This document shows, in pieces, positions 1-7,738 of a stretch of DNA of 64,000 bases. The notes under the pieces were generated by a model. The model saw only the letters and a list, made by a program, of their open reading frames with translations, was not told the origin of the DNA and made no database searches. Each line of letters opens with the position of its first letter. Position 1 is the stretch's first letter. A program made the translations under genes and the position numbers. This DNA comes from WHSW01 sp963846165 (lineage in GTDB: Bacteria; Actinomycetota; Thermoleophilia; Solirubrobacterales; 70-9): the NCBI GenBank assembly GCA_963846165.1, contig CAWJUU010000009.1:124001-188000 (forward strand), written 5' to 3'.

Positions 1-235
1 CAGCCCGGCCCCTGTCGGGCCGGTAGAAGCCGGTGATCAGGTTGAAAAAGGTGGTCTTGCCGGCGCCGTTCGGCCCGATCAGCGCGGTGATCGAGCCCTC
101 GTTGACGTCCATCGTCGCGCCGCGGACGGCCTGGATGCCGCCGAAGCGCTTGTGGATCTCGGTGGCCTCGAAGAGCCTGCGGCCGTTGGCGGGCGCAGGG
201 GTGGCGGCGGTCGGCGTCACCGGAGCGTCAGTCAC
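1..235 (-). CDS. livG: Branched-chain amino-acid ABC transporter ATP-binding protein, N-terminal part
   Basis: The gene runs off the left edge, so only about 78 N-terminal residues are visible. The GTG start at 235 overlaps the livM stop by 8 bp, the usual coupling in liv operons. A Walker A motif GPNGAGKT lies at about residues 54-61, preceded by an FGG..AV segment typical of LivG-type ATPases. About 20 Pro/Ala/Thr-rich residues precede the ABC domain and look like a non-conserved tail. The protein would be the cytoplasmic ATPase driving uptake through the LivH/LivM permeases encoded just upstream. LivF and the binding protein are not in the window. Assignment to LivG rather than LivF rests on gene order and on the N-terminal sequence style. 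Confidence 0.9.
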   Translation of the reverse strand, partial: MTDAPVTPTAATPAPANGRRLFEATEIHKRFGGIQAVRGATMDVNEGSITALIGPNGAGKTTFFNLITGFYRPDRGRA

Positions 236-1211
236 CGAGGACCATCTCCTCCCGCTTGCCGAACGCGCCCTGCGGCCGGAACGCCATCAGCCCGATCAAA
301 ACGAGCCCGAGGATGATGAACCGAAGCGCGGCGATCTTCGTCTCCGACAACGGCAGCTCGAGGAAGCGCAGCCCCTCGAGCACGGTCCACATGATGATCG
401 CGCCGATCGCCACGCCCCAGTAGTTGGCCAGGCCGCCGAGCAGGAGGACGACGTAGCCGATGAAGGTGACGAGGGGCTGGAACTCGTCGGGGACGACGAA
501 CTTGAGGTTGAGCGCGAGCAGGAAACCCGCCAGCGCCCCGGTCGTCGCCGCGAGCGCCAGCGACTGGAGCTTGTAGGAGAACGCGTTCTTGCCCAGCGCC
601 CTGGCCGCGTCCTCGTCCTCGCGCACGGCTCGCAGGACGCGCCCCCACGGCGTGCGCTGGATGCGCGTGAAGACAAACATCAGCAGGATCGCCAGCCCCC
701 AGGTGACCAGAAACAGCGGGAACTGGGCGGGAACGTCGGTCCATCCGAGGTCGACGATGAACTCCTCGATCGACTCCGAGATCGAGTCCCAGCTGTCGTC
801 GAAGCCGAAGATCCCCTGGGCACCGTTGGTGAGGTCGCGGGCGTTGAGCGCGACCAGGCGGATCGCCTCCGCCGCAGCGATGGTGACGATCGCGAAGTAG
901 TCGGCCCGCAGCCGCAGCGACGGCAGCCCGATGAGCAGGCCGAAGCCGACCGCGACGGCGATCGCGACCGGCAGGCTGAGCCAGAAGTTCCAGCCCTCCT
1001 CGGCGGTCAGGATCGCCATCGTATAGGCGCCGATCGCCATGAACCCGACCTGGCCGAAGTTCTGGATCCCGGTGAAGCCGACGTTCATCTGCAGGCCGGT
1101 CGAAAAGACGACGTAGATCCCGGCGATCACCCCGACCGATGTCCAGAACTCGAGATCGGTGAACGCCTCGAACGAGACCGCGAGCTGGAACACCTGTAGC
1201 GGGTCGCTCAT
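228..1211 (-). CDS. livM: Branched-chain amino-acid ABC transporter permease LivM
   Basis: A 327-residue polytopic membrane protein starting at ATG 1211 (MSDPLQ). It overlaps the livH stop by 4 bp (ATGA). It has the LivM/BPD_transp_2 pattern: repeated hydrophobic helices, the signature stretch GLPSLRLRADYFAIVT near residues 95-110, a cytoplasmic EAA-like loop around RAVREDEDAARALG, and a final RPQGAFG motif. The reading frame stays open upstream through livH, but that extension is only an out-of-frame shadow of livH. It should pair with LivH in the inner membrane and be energised by LivG. Substrate specificity (Leu/Ile/Val or a related amide) cannot be read from the sequence. Confidence 0.93.
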   Translation of the reverse strand: MSDPLQVFQLAVSFEAFTDLEFWTSVGVIAGIYVVFSTGLQMNVGFTGIQNFGQVGFMAIGAYTMAILTAEEGWNFWLSLPVAIAVAVGFGLLIGLPSLRLRADYFAIVTIAAAEAIRLVALNARDLTNGAQGIFGFDDSWDSISESIEEFIVDLGWTDVPAQFPLFLVTWGLAILLMFVFTRIQRTPWGRVLRAVREDEDAARALGKNAFSYKLQSLALAATTGALAGFLLALNLKFVVPDEFQPLVTFIGYVVLLLGGLANYWGVAIGAIIMWTVLEGLRFLELPLSETKIAALRFIILGLVLIGLMAFRPQGAFGKREEMVLGD

Positions 1212-2377
1212 ACTGCCCTCGCCTGGCCGAGGATGCCCTGCGGGCGGATGATCAGGACGATGATCAATATCAGGAAGCCGACCGCGAGCTTCAGCCCGGG
1301 GGCGACGATGAACGTGGACCACTCGATCACAACCCCGAGCACGATGCCCGCAGCGAGCGCCCCGAACGCGTTCCCGATCCCGCCCAGGACGACGGCGGCG
1401 AAGATCGGCAGCAGCAGCTCGAAGCCGAGCTCGGGCTGGAGCTGGGTGAGGGCACCGGCGAACACCCCGGCGAGGCCGGCGAGGCCGGCGGCGAACAGCC
1501 AGGTGTAGAGGATGATCCGAGCGGTGTCGATGCCTGAGGTCTCGGCGAGGTCGAGGTCGTCGGAGAGGGCTCGCATCCGCTTGCCGAGCAGGGTCATCCG
1601 TAGCATCAGCCCGGTTGCGAGCAGGGTGATGGAGCCGACGATGATCACGATCAGCTGCGTGCGCCCGATCCGAAGGTCGAGGAAGTTGACCGTGTCGGTG
1701 TTGTTGACGTCGAGCTGGCGCAGCTCGGTTCCCCAGATGAACTGGATCCCGTAGCGGATCACGAACGCGAGGCCGATCGTCATCAGCAGCAGCTGCAGCA
1801 TCCCGGCGCCGCGAGAGCGCATCGGCGCCCACATGACCTTCTCGAGCGCGATCCCGAGCAGCGCCGTGGTGGCGATCGCGAACGCGATCCCGAGCACGAG
1901 CGGCAGCTCCCAGGTTACGTTCACCAGGTAGGCCATGTAGGCGCCGAAGGTGAGGAAGTCGCCGTGGGCGAAGTTGACCAGCTTGAGGATCCCGTAGACG
2001 AGCGTCAGCCCGACCGCACCGAGCGCGTAGATCGCCCCCAGCGAGAGGCCGTTGATGCCCCGCTGCGTAACGTCGTGGACACCGTGGTAGAGGACCAGGA
2101 TCGCGACGACGTTCGCGAGCACGACAGCGGCGATCGTGGCGGGCCGATCCTCGAGCGGAACCATCGCCGCGACCGTCGCGGCGAGGATCCCGAGCAGGAT
2201 CAGCCACTCGCCGGCGGAGTCGGGCATGCGGTCGGCGAGCACCAGCACGAGGTCGAGCAGGAAGATGCCGGCCACCGCCTTGACCGCGAACGGCGCCTGG
2301 TTGAAGCGGCTGACCGCATTCGTGAGCCGCTCGCTCAGCGTGCGGTCATCTCCGGCGGTCAGGCTTCCAGCCTCCAT
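1208..2377 (-). CDS. livH: Branched-chain amino-acid ABC transporter permease LivH
   Basis: A 389-residue permease, longer than the usual ~290-300 residues. The first ~100 residues hold three extra predicted membrane segments (around FLLDLVLVL, WLILLGILAATVAAMV and IAAVVLANVVAILVL) before the canonical LivH core begins at GINGLSLGAIYALGAVGLTL. The core contains the family motifs NFAHGDFLTFGAY and a terminal RPQGILG. The N-terminal extension is common in actinobacterial homologues, judging by general knowledge of the family, and is probably topological rather than catalytic. The gene is first in a livH-livM-livG run with 4-bp and 8-bp overlaps. No clear promoter is visible in the 45 bp before the start. 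Confidence 0.92.
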   Translation of the reverse strand: MEAGSLTAGDDRTLSERLTNAVSRFNQAPFAVKAVAGIFLLDLVLVLADRMPDSAGEWLILLGILAATVAAMVPLEDRPATIAAVVLANVVAILVLYHGVHDVTQRGINGLSLGAIYALGAVGLTLVYGILKLVNFAHGDFLTFGAYMAYLVNVTWELPLVLGIAFAIATTALLGIALEKVMWAPMRSRGAGMLQLLLMTIGLAFVIRYGIQFIWGTELRQLDVNNTDTVNFLDLRIGRTQLIVIIVGSITLLATGLMLRMTLLGKRMRALSDDLDLAETSGIDTARIILYTWLFAAGLAGLAGVFAGALTQLQPELGFELLLPIFAAVVLGGIGNAFGALAAGIVLGVVIEWSTFIVAPGLKLAVGFLILIIVLIIRPQGILGQARAV

Positions 2378-2422
2378 ACCGCCCGTGATCCTATCCCGGC
2401 GGGCGTCCCCCGAAACCGCTGC

Positions 2423-3550
2423 TCAAGTCACGGTCCCAAGGCTCGACCACGCGTCGAGCTTGCGTTGCACCGCCGCGATCACCGCATCGGTGAACTCAAT
2501 CGTGCCCGCGTGGCCGCCGAGATCCGGCGTCCGCGTGCCCGCGGCGACCGTCTCGAGCGCCGCCTCGTAGATTGCGCGCGAGGCCGTCTCGGCGTTCCGA
2601 TCGAGCGCCGGATCGGTCTCATCGGCGCTCGCGCTTGCATCGCCGGCGTAGTGGAGCAGCGCCGCACAGGCGAGGATCATCGCCATCGGGTTGGCGAGGT
2701 CCTTGCCCTCGAGCGCCGGCGCCGTGCCGTGCGGCGCCTCGGCCATGACGACGCTCGGGCTCATCTGCGGATCGAGCGCCAGCAGCACCGACTCGGCGCC
2801 CGCGATCGAGCCGAACAGCGGTAGGACGAGATCGGAGAGCAGGTCGCCATCACGGTTCAGGCACGGGATCACCAGTGCCTCGGAGGCGGCGCCGCTGACC
2901 AGGCCGGCGAGCGTCGCGTCGATCAGCACCGGCTCGTAACGAACCTGCGGATGGCGCTCGGCGGCGGCGTCCATCTCCTCCTTCAGCATGCCCTCGTAGA
3001 TCGGGCTCACGGTCCACTTCGGCCCGCCGTAGACCCTGCCCCCGATCCGGTGTGCCTCGCGAAACGCATACTCGGCCACCGCCCGGCAATCCGAGCGGCG
3101 GATCGTCTCGGTGCGATGGGCGAGCTCGTCGTCGCCGTCCGGCTCGCGCCACTGCTCGGCCCCGTAGGCGTCCCCGACGGCCATCCGGCAGACCGAGATC
3201 GGGTGGTGGACGCCGGCGACCGGGGTCACGCCCGGGATCCGTCGCCCCGTGCGCATGATCACCTTGCCGTCGATCGCCTCGCGCAGGAGGCGGTTCGGGC
3301 TGCCGACGTCGTCGGCGCCCTCGGGGGTGATCGTCGCCGCCTTGATCCCGAGCCCGGACTCGCGCATCGCCTCGGCTGCCTCACCGCAGACGCCGTTGGC
3401 GGTCGCGCGGCGGTTCTCGAGCGAGAGGTCGTAGCGGGTGACCTCGATCTCGATCCCGAGCACGGCCGGGTCGAGTATCCGCAGCGCCGCCTCGAGCAGC
3501 TCCTGGCCCGTCTGGTCACCTTCGAGCGCGACTATCCTCAGCGGCGGCAT
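2423..3550 (-). CDS. Isocitrate/isopropylmalate dehydrogenase family protein
   Basis: A 375-residue member of the beta-decarboxylating dehydrogenase family. The C-terminal half carries the coenzyme-binding hallmark EAPHGTAPALEGKDLANP. Upstream is a GDLLSD segment matching the acidic metal site. The first residues (RIVALEGDQTGQELLEAA) match the N-terminal strand of the fold, although the usual GDGIG is GDQTG here. HGTAP and KDLANP are closer to NAD-dependent isocitrate-type enzymes than to LeuB, whose motif is HGSAPDIAGK. The substrate is nevertheless not safely assignable. It is divergent from the small Cys-rich gene, with start regions touching. It ends about 45 bp from livH and is not obviously part of that operon. 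Confidence 0.8.
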   Translation of the reverse strand: MPPLRIVALEGDQTGQELLEAALRILDPAVLGIEIEVTRYDLSLENRRATANGVCGEAAEAMRESGLGIKAATITPEGADDVGSPNRLLREAIDGKVIMRTGRRIPGVTPVAGVHHPISVCRMAVGDAYGAEQWREPDGDDELAHRTETIRRSDCRAVAEYAFREAHRIGGRVYGGPKWTVSPIYEGMLKEEMDAAAERHPQVRYEPVLIDATLAGLVSGAASEALVIPCLNRDGDLLSDLVLPLFGSIAGAESVLLALDPQMSPSVVMAEAPHGTAPALEGKDLANPMAMILACAALLHYAGDASASADETDPALDRNAETASRAIYEAALETVAAGTRTPDLGGHAGTIEFTDAVIAAVQRKLDAWSSLGTVT

Positions 3551-3563
3551 GCCCGCGGAATCT

Positions 3564-3884
3564 ATGTGCTCGTGGTGTGGAACGGGGGTCGACGCGGACG
3601 ATGGCTTCCGTGCCTACGAGCCGGCCGGTGCGAGGCGGGCGACCTTCTGCCGCCTCGAGCACGTCGTCCCGTGGACGATCCAGGGCGCTCACTGGGAGGC
3701 CGGTGAGCTCACCGAGCCGCCCGACATCGACGCGGGGGCGCTGCGCTGCTCGCACTGTGATGTTGAGCTCGGCGAGGTCCATGTCCTCCTCGTCCGCCAC
3801 CGTGGCGACCACCGTGTAGCCGACGACTTCTGCTCGGTCGAGCACCTCGCCGAGTGGGCCAAGGCCGGGGGGCGGTGGCAGTAG
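3564..3884 (+). CDS. Small cysteine-rich putative zinc-binding protein
   Basis: A 106-residue protein. I prefer the ATG at 3564 (MCSWCG). An in-frame ATG at 3549 would add five residues and overlap the divergent dehydrogenase start. It has two similar half-repeats: CSWCG ... FCRLEHVVPW near the N-terminus, and CSHCD ... FCSVEHLAEW near the C-terminus. Each pairs a CxxC with a downstream FC.(L/V)EH.(V/A).W element, as in treble-clef or zinc-ribbon folds. I do not recognise a named family. The internal duplication suggests two metal sites. The stop codon abuts the start of the YccF gene, so the two are probably co-transcribed. Confidence 0.7.
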   Translation: MCSWCGTGVDADDGFRAYEPAGARRATFCRLEHVVPWTIQGAHWEAGELTEPPDIDAGALRCSHCDVELGEVHVLLVRHRGDHRVADDFCSVEHLAEWAKAGGRWQ

Positions 3885-4304
3885 ATGCTGCGGCTGATCC
3901 TCAACGTCCTCTGGCTCGTCCTCGGAGGCTTCGTGCTGGCGCTCGGCTGGCTGCTCGCCGCGCTGGTCATGTTCATCCTCATCATCACGATCCCCTTCGG
4001 CGTGCAGGCGGTAAAGATCGCCGGCTTCACCCTGTGGCCGTTCGGGCGCACCCTGGTCAAGCGCCCCGAGGCGGGTATCCCGTCGGCGATCGGCAATGTG
4101 ATCTGGTTCGTGCTCGCCGGCTGGTGGCTGGCGATCGGACACCTGGTGTCGGCGGTCCTGCTCGCGATCACGATCATCGGCCTGCCGCTGGCGGCCGCCC
4201 ACATCAAGCTGATCCCGATCTCGCTGCTCCCGTTCGGCCGCGAGGTCGTGCCGATCGACGAGGCGCGGGACGCCGAGGGCGTAGCGGTGGACGTGCGGCG
4301 CTAG
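3885..4304 (+). CDS. yccF: YccF-domain inner membrane protein
   Basis: A 139-residue membrane protein with two copies of the short YccF domain (DUF307). Each consists of hydrophobic helices followed by a conserved (I/L)TIPFG or (I/L)PFGRE-type turn: IPFGVQAVKIAGFTLWPFGR in the first half and GLPLAAAHIKLIPISLLPFG in the second. The length and repeat layout match E. coli YccF. The function of the family is not established. Its start directly follows the stop of the upstream Cys-rich gene. A 63-bp gap separates it from the next gene, which has its own ribosome binding site. Confidence 0.85.
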   Translation: MLRLILNVLWLVLGGFVLALGWLLAALVMFILIITIPFGVQAVKIAGFTLWPFGRTLVKRPEAGIPSAIGNVIWFVLAGWWLAIGHLVSAVLLAITIIGLPLAAAHIKLIPISLLPFGREVVPIDEARDAEGVAVDVRR

Positions 4305-4367
4305 CGGGGCTTGCCATCCCACCGGGGCCGGGGTAGGGTCCGATCGTCAACGACGAAGGGAGCACCA

Positions 4368-4724
4368 ATGGCTGACGCCGGGCTGTTCATCGGGTGGGGA
4401 CAGGTGGTCCGCGGGCGCGAGAAGCGCGCGCTCGAGGTCTTCAACGAGAGCATCGAGTACTGGGGCGGGCTTCAGGGCGACGGCAAAATCGAGAGCTTCG
4501 AGGTCGTCCTGCTGACCCCGCACGGCGGCGATCTCGCCGGCTTTGCCTTGATCCGCGGCAGCGCCGAGCAGATGAACGCGCTGCGCATCGACGAGGAGTT
4601 CGCGCGCCGGATCACCCGGGCCGACTTGATCATCGAGAGCCAGGGCGTGGTCGACGCTGTGCTCGGCGAAGGGCTCGGAGACTCGATCGGCATCTACCAG
4701 GACGAGATCGGCGCGCTCGACTAA
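4368..4724 (+). CDS. Conserved hypothetical protein, probable dimeric alpha/beta-barrel fold
   Basis: A 118-residue protein. The ATG at 4368 is chosen because GAAGGGAG lies just upstream and the residues before it are low-complexity Arg/Ser. It begins with GLFIGWGQVVRGREKRALEV, and later has SFEVVLLTPHGG and GFALIRGS, which suggest a ferredoxin-like sheet as in antibiotic-biosynthesis-monooxygenase or muconolactone-isomerase-like proteins. No catalytic motif is recognisable. It stands between yccF and a convergent hydrolase operon. The fold is inferred from pattern only and the function is unknown. Confidence 0.6.
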   Translation: MADAGLFIGWGQVVRGREKRALEVFNESIEYWGGLQGDGKIESFEVVLLTPHGGDLAGFALIRGSAEQMNALRIDEEFARRITRADLIIESQGVVDAVLGEGLGDSIGIYQDEIGALD

Positions 4725-4777
4725 GCCGCGCCGCACCGGCGCCCACGGCCGAGAGGCAGGTTTACCCCCGTTCGGGA

Positions 4778-5782
4778 TCAGCCTGCTCCTCGATCGCCGT
4801 TCTGCCCGATGTTCTTGGGCGGAGGCTTGACCGTGTCGTCGCCGGCGTCGGCGGCGAACTCCTCGATCAGGGCGGCGGTCTCGGCGGGCTTCTCGACGTT
4901 TGGGGAGTGGCCGGCGCCCTTGACGGTCGCCACTCGCGCCCCGGGCAGGGCGGCGTAGGCGGCCTGCGACTCCTCGGGCTCGCAGATCTGGTCCTCGGCG
5001 CCGAAGATGCTCAGCAGCGGCACCGGGATGCCGCGCAGGCGGTCGTCGAGCGGCGCCTCCTGCTCGTAATCCTCGTCGCCGTCGAAGGCGTCCTTGAACG
5101 AGGTGTAGGTCATCGCGCCGAAGTCGTTGACCACCTGGTCGGGGTTCGGGAACCCGTCGGCGAGGTCGTAGCCGGGTGCGAAGGCCTCACCGTAGCCGTC
5201 CTCGATCGCGAAGTCCGGCGTCAGCCGCCACATCGCCTCCCCGATCACTGGCGTGTAGCCGAGCTTGGCCACGAACGCCACCGAGCACGAGTCCTCGCTC
5301 GGGCCCGCGTCGATGTTGACCAGCCGGTCGACGAGCTGGCTCGAGCTCTCGGCGAGCGCGGTCGCCACGTCGAAGCCCATCGAGTGCCCGACGACAACCG
5401 CGCCCTCGACGCCGAGCTGGTCGAGCGCCCCGGCGACGAGCGCAGCCTGGTCGGTGATCGAGTATCCGCCCGACGGCTTCTGCGAGCCTCCGTGGCCGAG
5501 CAGGTCGATCCGGATCACCCGGTGGTTGCGGGCGAGGATCGGTGCGATCTCGTCCCACCAGTGCAGTGAGCAGGCGTAGCAATGCAAGAGCACGATCGGA
5601 CTCTGGGAGCCGACGCCCTCGTCGAGCACCTGCACGTTGCCGCCCGGGAGCTGGAGGATCTCACCGCCATCGATCGTCAGCTCCGCCTCCTTGGTCTCGT
5701 TGTCGACGATGATCGTGTTGACGACGAGCAGCACGGCGAGCGCGACCACGACGCCGATCAGGATCTTCCAGCCGCGCCTCAC
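4778..5782 (-). CDS. Membrane-anchored alpha/beta hydrolase
   Basis: A 334-residue protein with a GTG start at 5782 overlapping the stop of the HD gene (GTGA). Residues ~6-25 form an uncleaved signal anchor (ILIGVVVALAVLLVV), putting the enzyme outside the membrane. The hydrolase core shows LLHCYACSLHWWD (oxyanion region, with Cys where Gly is usual), the nucleophile elbow GHSMG, the acid in FGAEDQI and the histidine in GAGHSPN. The triad therefore looks complete. The ~20-residue C-terminal tail is Lys/Pro-rich. The substrate is unknown; haloperoxidase/epoxide-hydrolase-like esterases are the nearest general class. Coupling to the HD gene suggests co-expression only. Confidence 0.82.
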   Translation of the reverse strand: MRRGWKILIGVVVALAVLLVVNTIIVDNETKEAELTIDGGEILQLPGGNVQVLDEGVGSQSPIVLLHCYACSLHWWDEIAPILARNHRVIRIDLLGHGGSQKPSGGYSITDQAALVAGALDQLGVEGAVVVGHSMGFDVATALAESSSQLVDRLVNIDAGPSEDSCSVAFVAKLGYTPVIGEAMWRLTPDFAIEDGYGEAFAPGYDLADGFPNPDQVVNDFGAMTYTSFKDAFDGDEDYEQEAPLDDRLRGIPVPLLSIFGAEDQICEPEESQAAYAALPGARVATVKGAGHSPNVEKPAETAALIEEFAADAGDDTVKPPPKNIGQNGDRGAG

Positions 5783-6375
5783 GCGTCGGCGACGTCCTCA
5801 CGCGGCGCCAGCCCGAGCGCGTCGGCCTGCGCGGCCATCGCCTCGATCACGAAGGCGACGTGCTCGTCGAAGTCGACCCCGAGCTCCTCGGCCCCCTGGA
5901 AAACCTCGTCGCGGTTCACCCCCGCGGCAAACGACGGTTGCTTGAGCTTCTTCTTCACCGACTTGGGGGCCATGCCCTCGATCCCGGTCGGTCGCACCAG
6001 CGCGCAGGCGGCGATGAACCCGGAGAGCTCATCGACCGCGAACAGCGCCTTCGCCATCTGCGACTCGCGCGGAATCTCGAGGAAGGTCGCATGTCCGGCC
6101 ACCGCGTCGATCAGCTCCGGTGGCCAGTCAAGCTCGGCGAACAGGCGCAGCGCCGTGCGCGGATGGCCGTTCTCGGCGTCGTCGAGGTCGGGGTGGCGCT
6201 CGTAGTCGAGGTCGTGGACGAGGCCGGTGACCGCCCAGCGCTCCTCGTCGCCGTCGTAGCGGCGGGCATAGGCGCGCATCGCCGCCTCGACCCCGAGCAG
6301 GTGCTTGCGCAGGGAGTCCGATTCGATCCATTCGCAGACGAGGTCCCACGCTTGTTCACGCGTCGGCTGGGTCAC
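5779..6375 (-). CDS. HD-domain phosphohydrolase-like protein
   Basis: A 198-residue protein. The GTG at 6375 (VTQPTREQAW) is preferred because the frame upstream runs over the divergent murA gene. It contains an HD-type metal site: H near LRKHLLGVE, the VHDLDYERHPD doublet, HPRTA, and a distal D in FAVDELSGF. This resembles the HDIG family of hydrolases common in actinobacteria and firmicutes. The substrate (nucleotide or other phosphoester) is not predictable. The start lies 25 bp from the murA start on the opposite strand, so the two promoters must overlap. It is the first gene of a two-gene unit with the hydrolase. Confidence 0.78.
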   Translation of the reverse strand: MTQPTREQAWDLVCEWIESDSLRKHLLGVEAAMRAYARRYDGDEERWAVTGLVHDLDYERHPDLDDAENGHPRTALRLFAELDWPPELIDAVAGHATFLEIPRESQMAKALFAVDELSGFIAACALVRPTGIEGMAPKSVKKKLKQPSFAAGVNRDEVFQGAEELGVDFDEHVAFVIEAMAAQADALGLAPREDVADA

Positions 6376-6400
6376 AGGGGCATTGTTACCCTCCGCGCCG

Positions 6401-7702
6401 ATGGAGAAGTTCGTCATCCAAGGGGGGCCGCCGCTCTCGGGCGAGATCGTCGCGGCGGGGAACAAGAACGCCGCCCTGCCGATCCTCGCCGCGTGCCTGC
6501 TCACCGACGAGCAGCTCGTGCTCTCGAACGTGCCCCGCATCCGCGATACCGAGACCCAGATCGCGGTCCTCGAGGGCCTCGGGGTCCGGGCGGAGTGGTC
6601 GGCCGAGAACGAGCTCCAGCTGCAGGCCGACGGGGTCACCGACACCGGGCCCGACGAGAGCCTCTCGGCACGGATCCGTGCGTCGTTCCTGCTCGCCGGG
6701 CCGCTGCTTGCGCGCTTCGGCGAGGCGCGGATGCCACCACCCGGAGGCGACTTCATCGGCCGCCGCCGCCTCGATCCCCACCTCGACGCCTTCCTCGGCA
6801 TGGGCGCGACCGTCGAGGGCGACCGGGAGGTCCTGATCTCCAGTCCCCCCGACGGGCTCAAGCCGTGCGGGATCTTCATGGACGAGCCCTCGGTGATGGC
6901 GACCGAGAACGCGCTCATGGCGGCGGCGCTGACCGAGGGGCCGACGACGATCTCGAACGCGGCATGCGAGCCTCACGTCCAGGACCTCGCCCGGCTGCTG
7001 GTCAAGATGGGAGCCCAGATCGACGGCATCGGCTCCAACGTGATCACCGTCCACGGGCGTGACAAGCTCGGCGGGGCGGAGCACCGCGTCTGCCCCGACC
7101 ACATCGAGGTCGCCAGCTTCATGGCGCTCGCTGCTGCGACCAAGGGCGAGCTTCGGGTCCGCGACGCCGAGCCCGACGACCTGATCACGATCCGCCGGAA
7201 CTTCCGCCGCCTCGGGTTGCAGTCGATGATCGAGGGCAACGACGTACTCGTGGCCCCCGATCAGGCGCTCGAGGTGCGCGACGACCTCGGTGACGCGATC
7301 CCGAAGATCGACGACGGGCCCTGGCCGGCGTTCCCGGCCGACCTGACCTCGATCGCGCTTGCGCTCGCAACCCAGGCGCGGGGTACCATTCTGATCTTCG
7401 AGAAGATGTTCGAGAACCGCCTCTTTTTCGTCGACAAGCTGGTCGCCATGGGCGCTCGGATCACGCTATGCGATCCCCACAGGGCGATCGTCAGCGGTCC
7501 GAGCCGTCTTCACGGCGAGCGCGTCGAGAGCCCCGACATCCGCGCCGGCATGGCGATGCTCATCGCCGCGCTCTGCGCCGTGGGCACGTCCGAGATCGGC
7601 AACGTGGTTCAGATCGACCGCGGCTACGAGAAGATCGATGAGCGGCTGCGAAACCTCGGAGCGCGAATCGAGCGAGTTGCGGTCGAACCCGTTCCGGCGT
7701 AG
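6401..7702 (+). CDS. murA: UDP-N-acetylglucosamine 1-carboxyvinyltransferase (MurA)
   Basis: A 433-residue EPSP-synthase-family enzyme that transfers enolpyruvate from PEP to UDP-GlcNAc, the first committed step of peptidoglycan synthesis in the cytoplasm. The substrate-binding Lys22-Asn23 pair (GNKNA) is present, and so is the C-terminal RGYE(K)I segment that shapes the PEP site. The catalytic loop reads PPPGGDFIGRR, so the residue equivalent to E. coli Cys115 is Asp117. In Mycobacterium tuberculosis and Chlamydia the same Cys-to-Asp change keeps activity and makes MurA insensitive to fosfomycin. No strong Shine-Dalgarno precedes the ATG at 6401. The histidine operon follows after 36 bp. Confidence 0.95.
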   Translation: MEKFVIQGGPPLSGEIVAAGNKNAALPILAACLLTDEQLVLSNVPRIRDTETQIAVLEGLGVRAEWSAENELQLQADGVTDTGPDESLSARIRASFLLAGPLLARFGEARMPPPGGDFIGRRRLDPHLDAFLGMGATVEGDREVLISSPPDGLKPCGIFMDEPSVMATENALMAAALTEGPTTISNAACEPHVQDLARLLVKMGAQIDGIGSNVITVHGRDKLGGAEHRVCPDHIEVASFMALAAATKGELRVRDAEPDDLITIRRNFRRLGLQSMIEGNDVLVAPDQALEVRDDLGDAIPKIDDGPWPAFPADLTSIALALATQARGTILIFEKMFENRLFFVDKLVAMGARITLCDPHRAIVSGPSRLHGERVESPDIRAGMAMLIAALCAVGTSEIGNVVQIDRGYEKIDERLRNLGARIERVAVEPVPA

Positions 7703-7738
7703 ACAGGTCTTCAGAACCGCCGAGCGAAGGGGAAACCC

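Noticed and set aside
228..2207. A 659-codon minus-strand frame covering livM and livH
   Set aside because: Only its C-terminal half is LivM. The N-terminal half is Arg-rich out-of-frame translation of livH, and livM has its own ATG at 1211 with an ATGA overlap.
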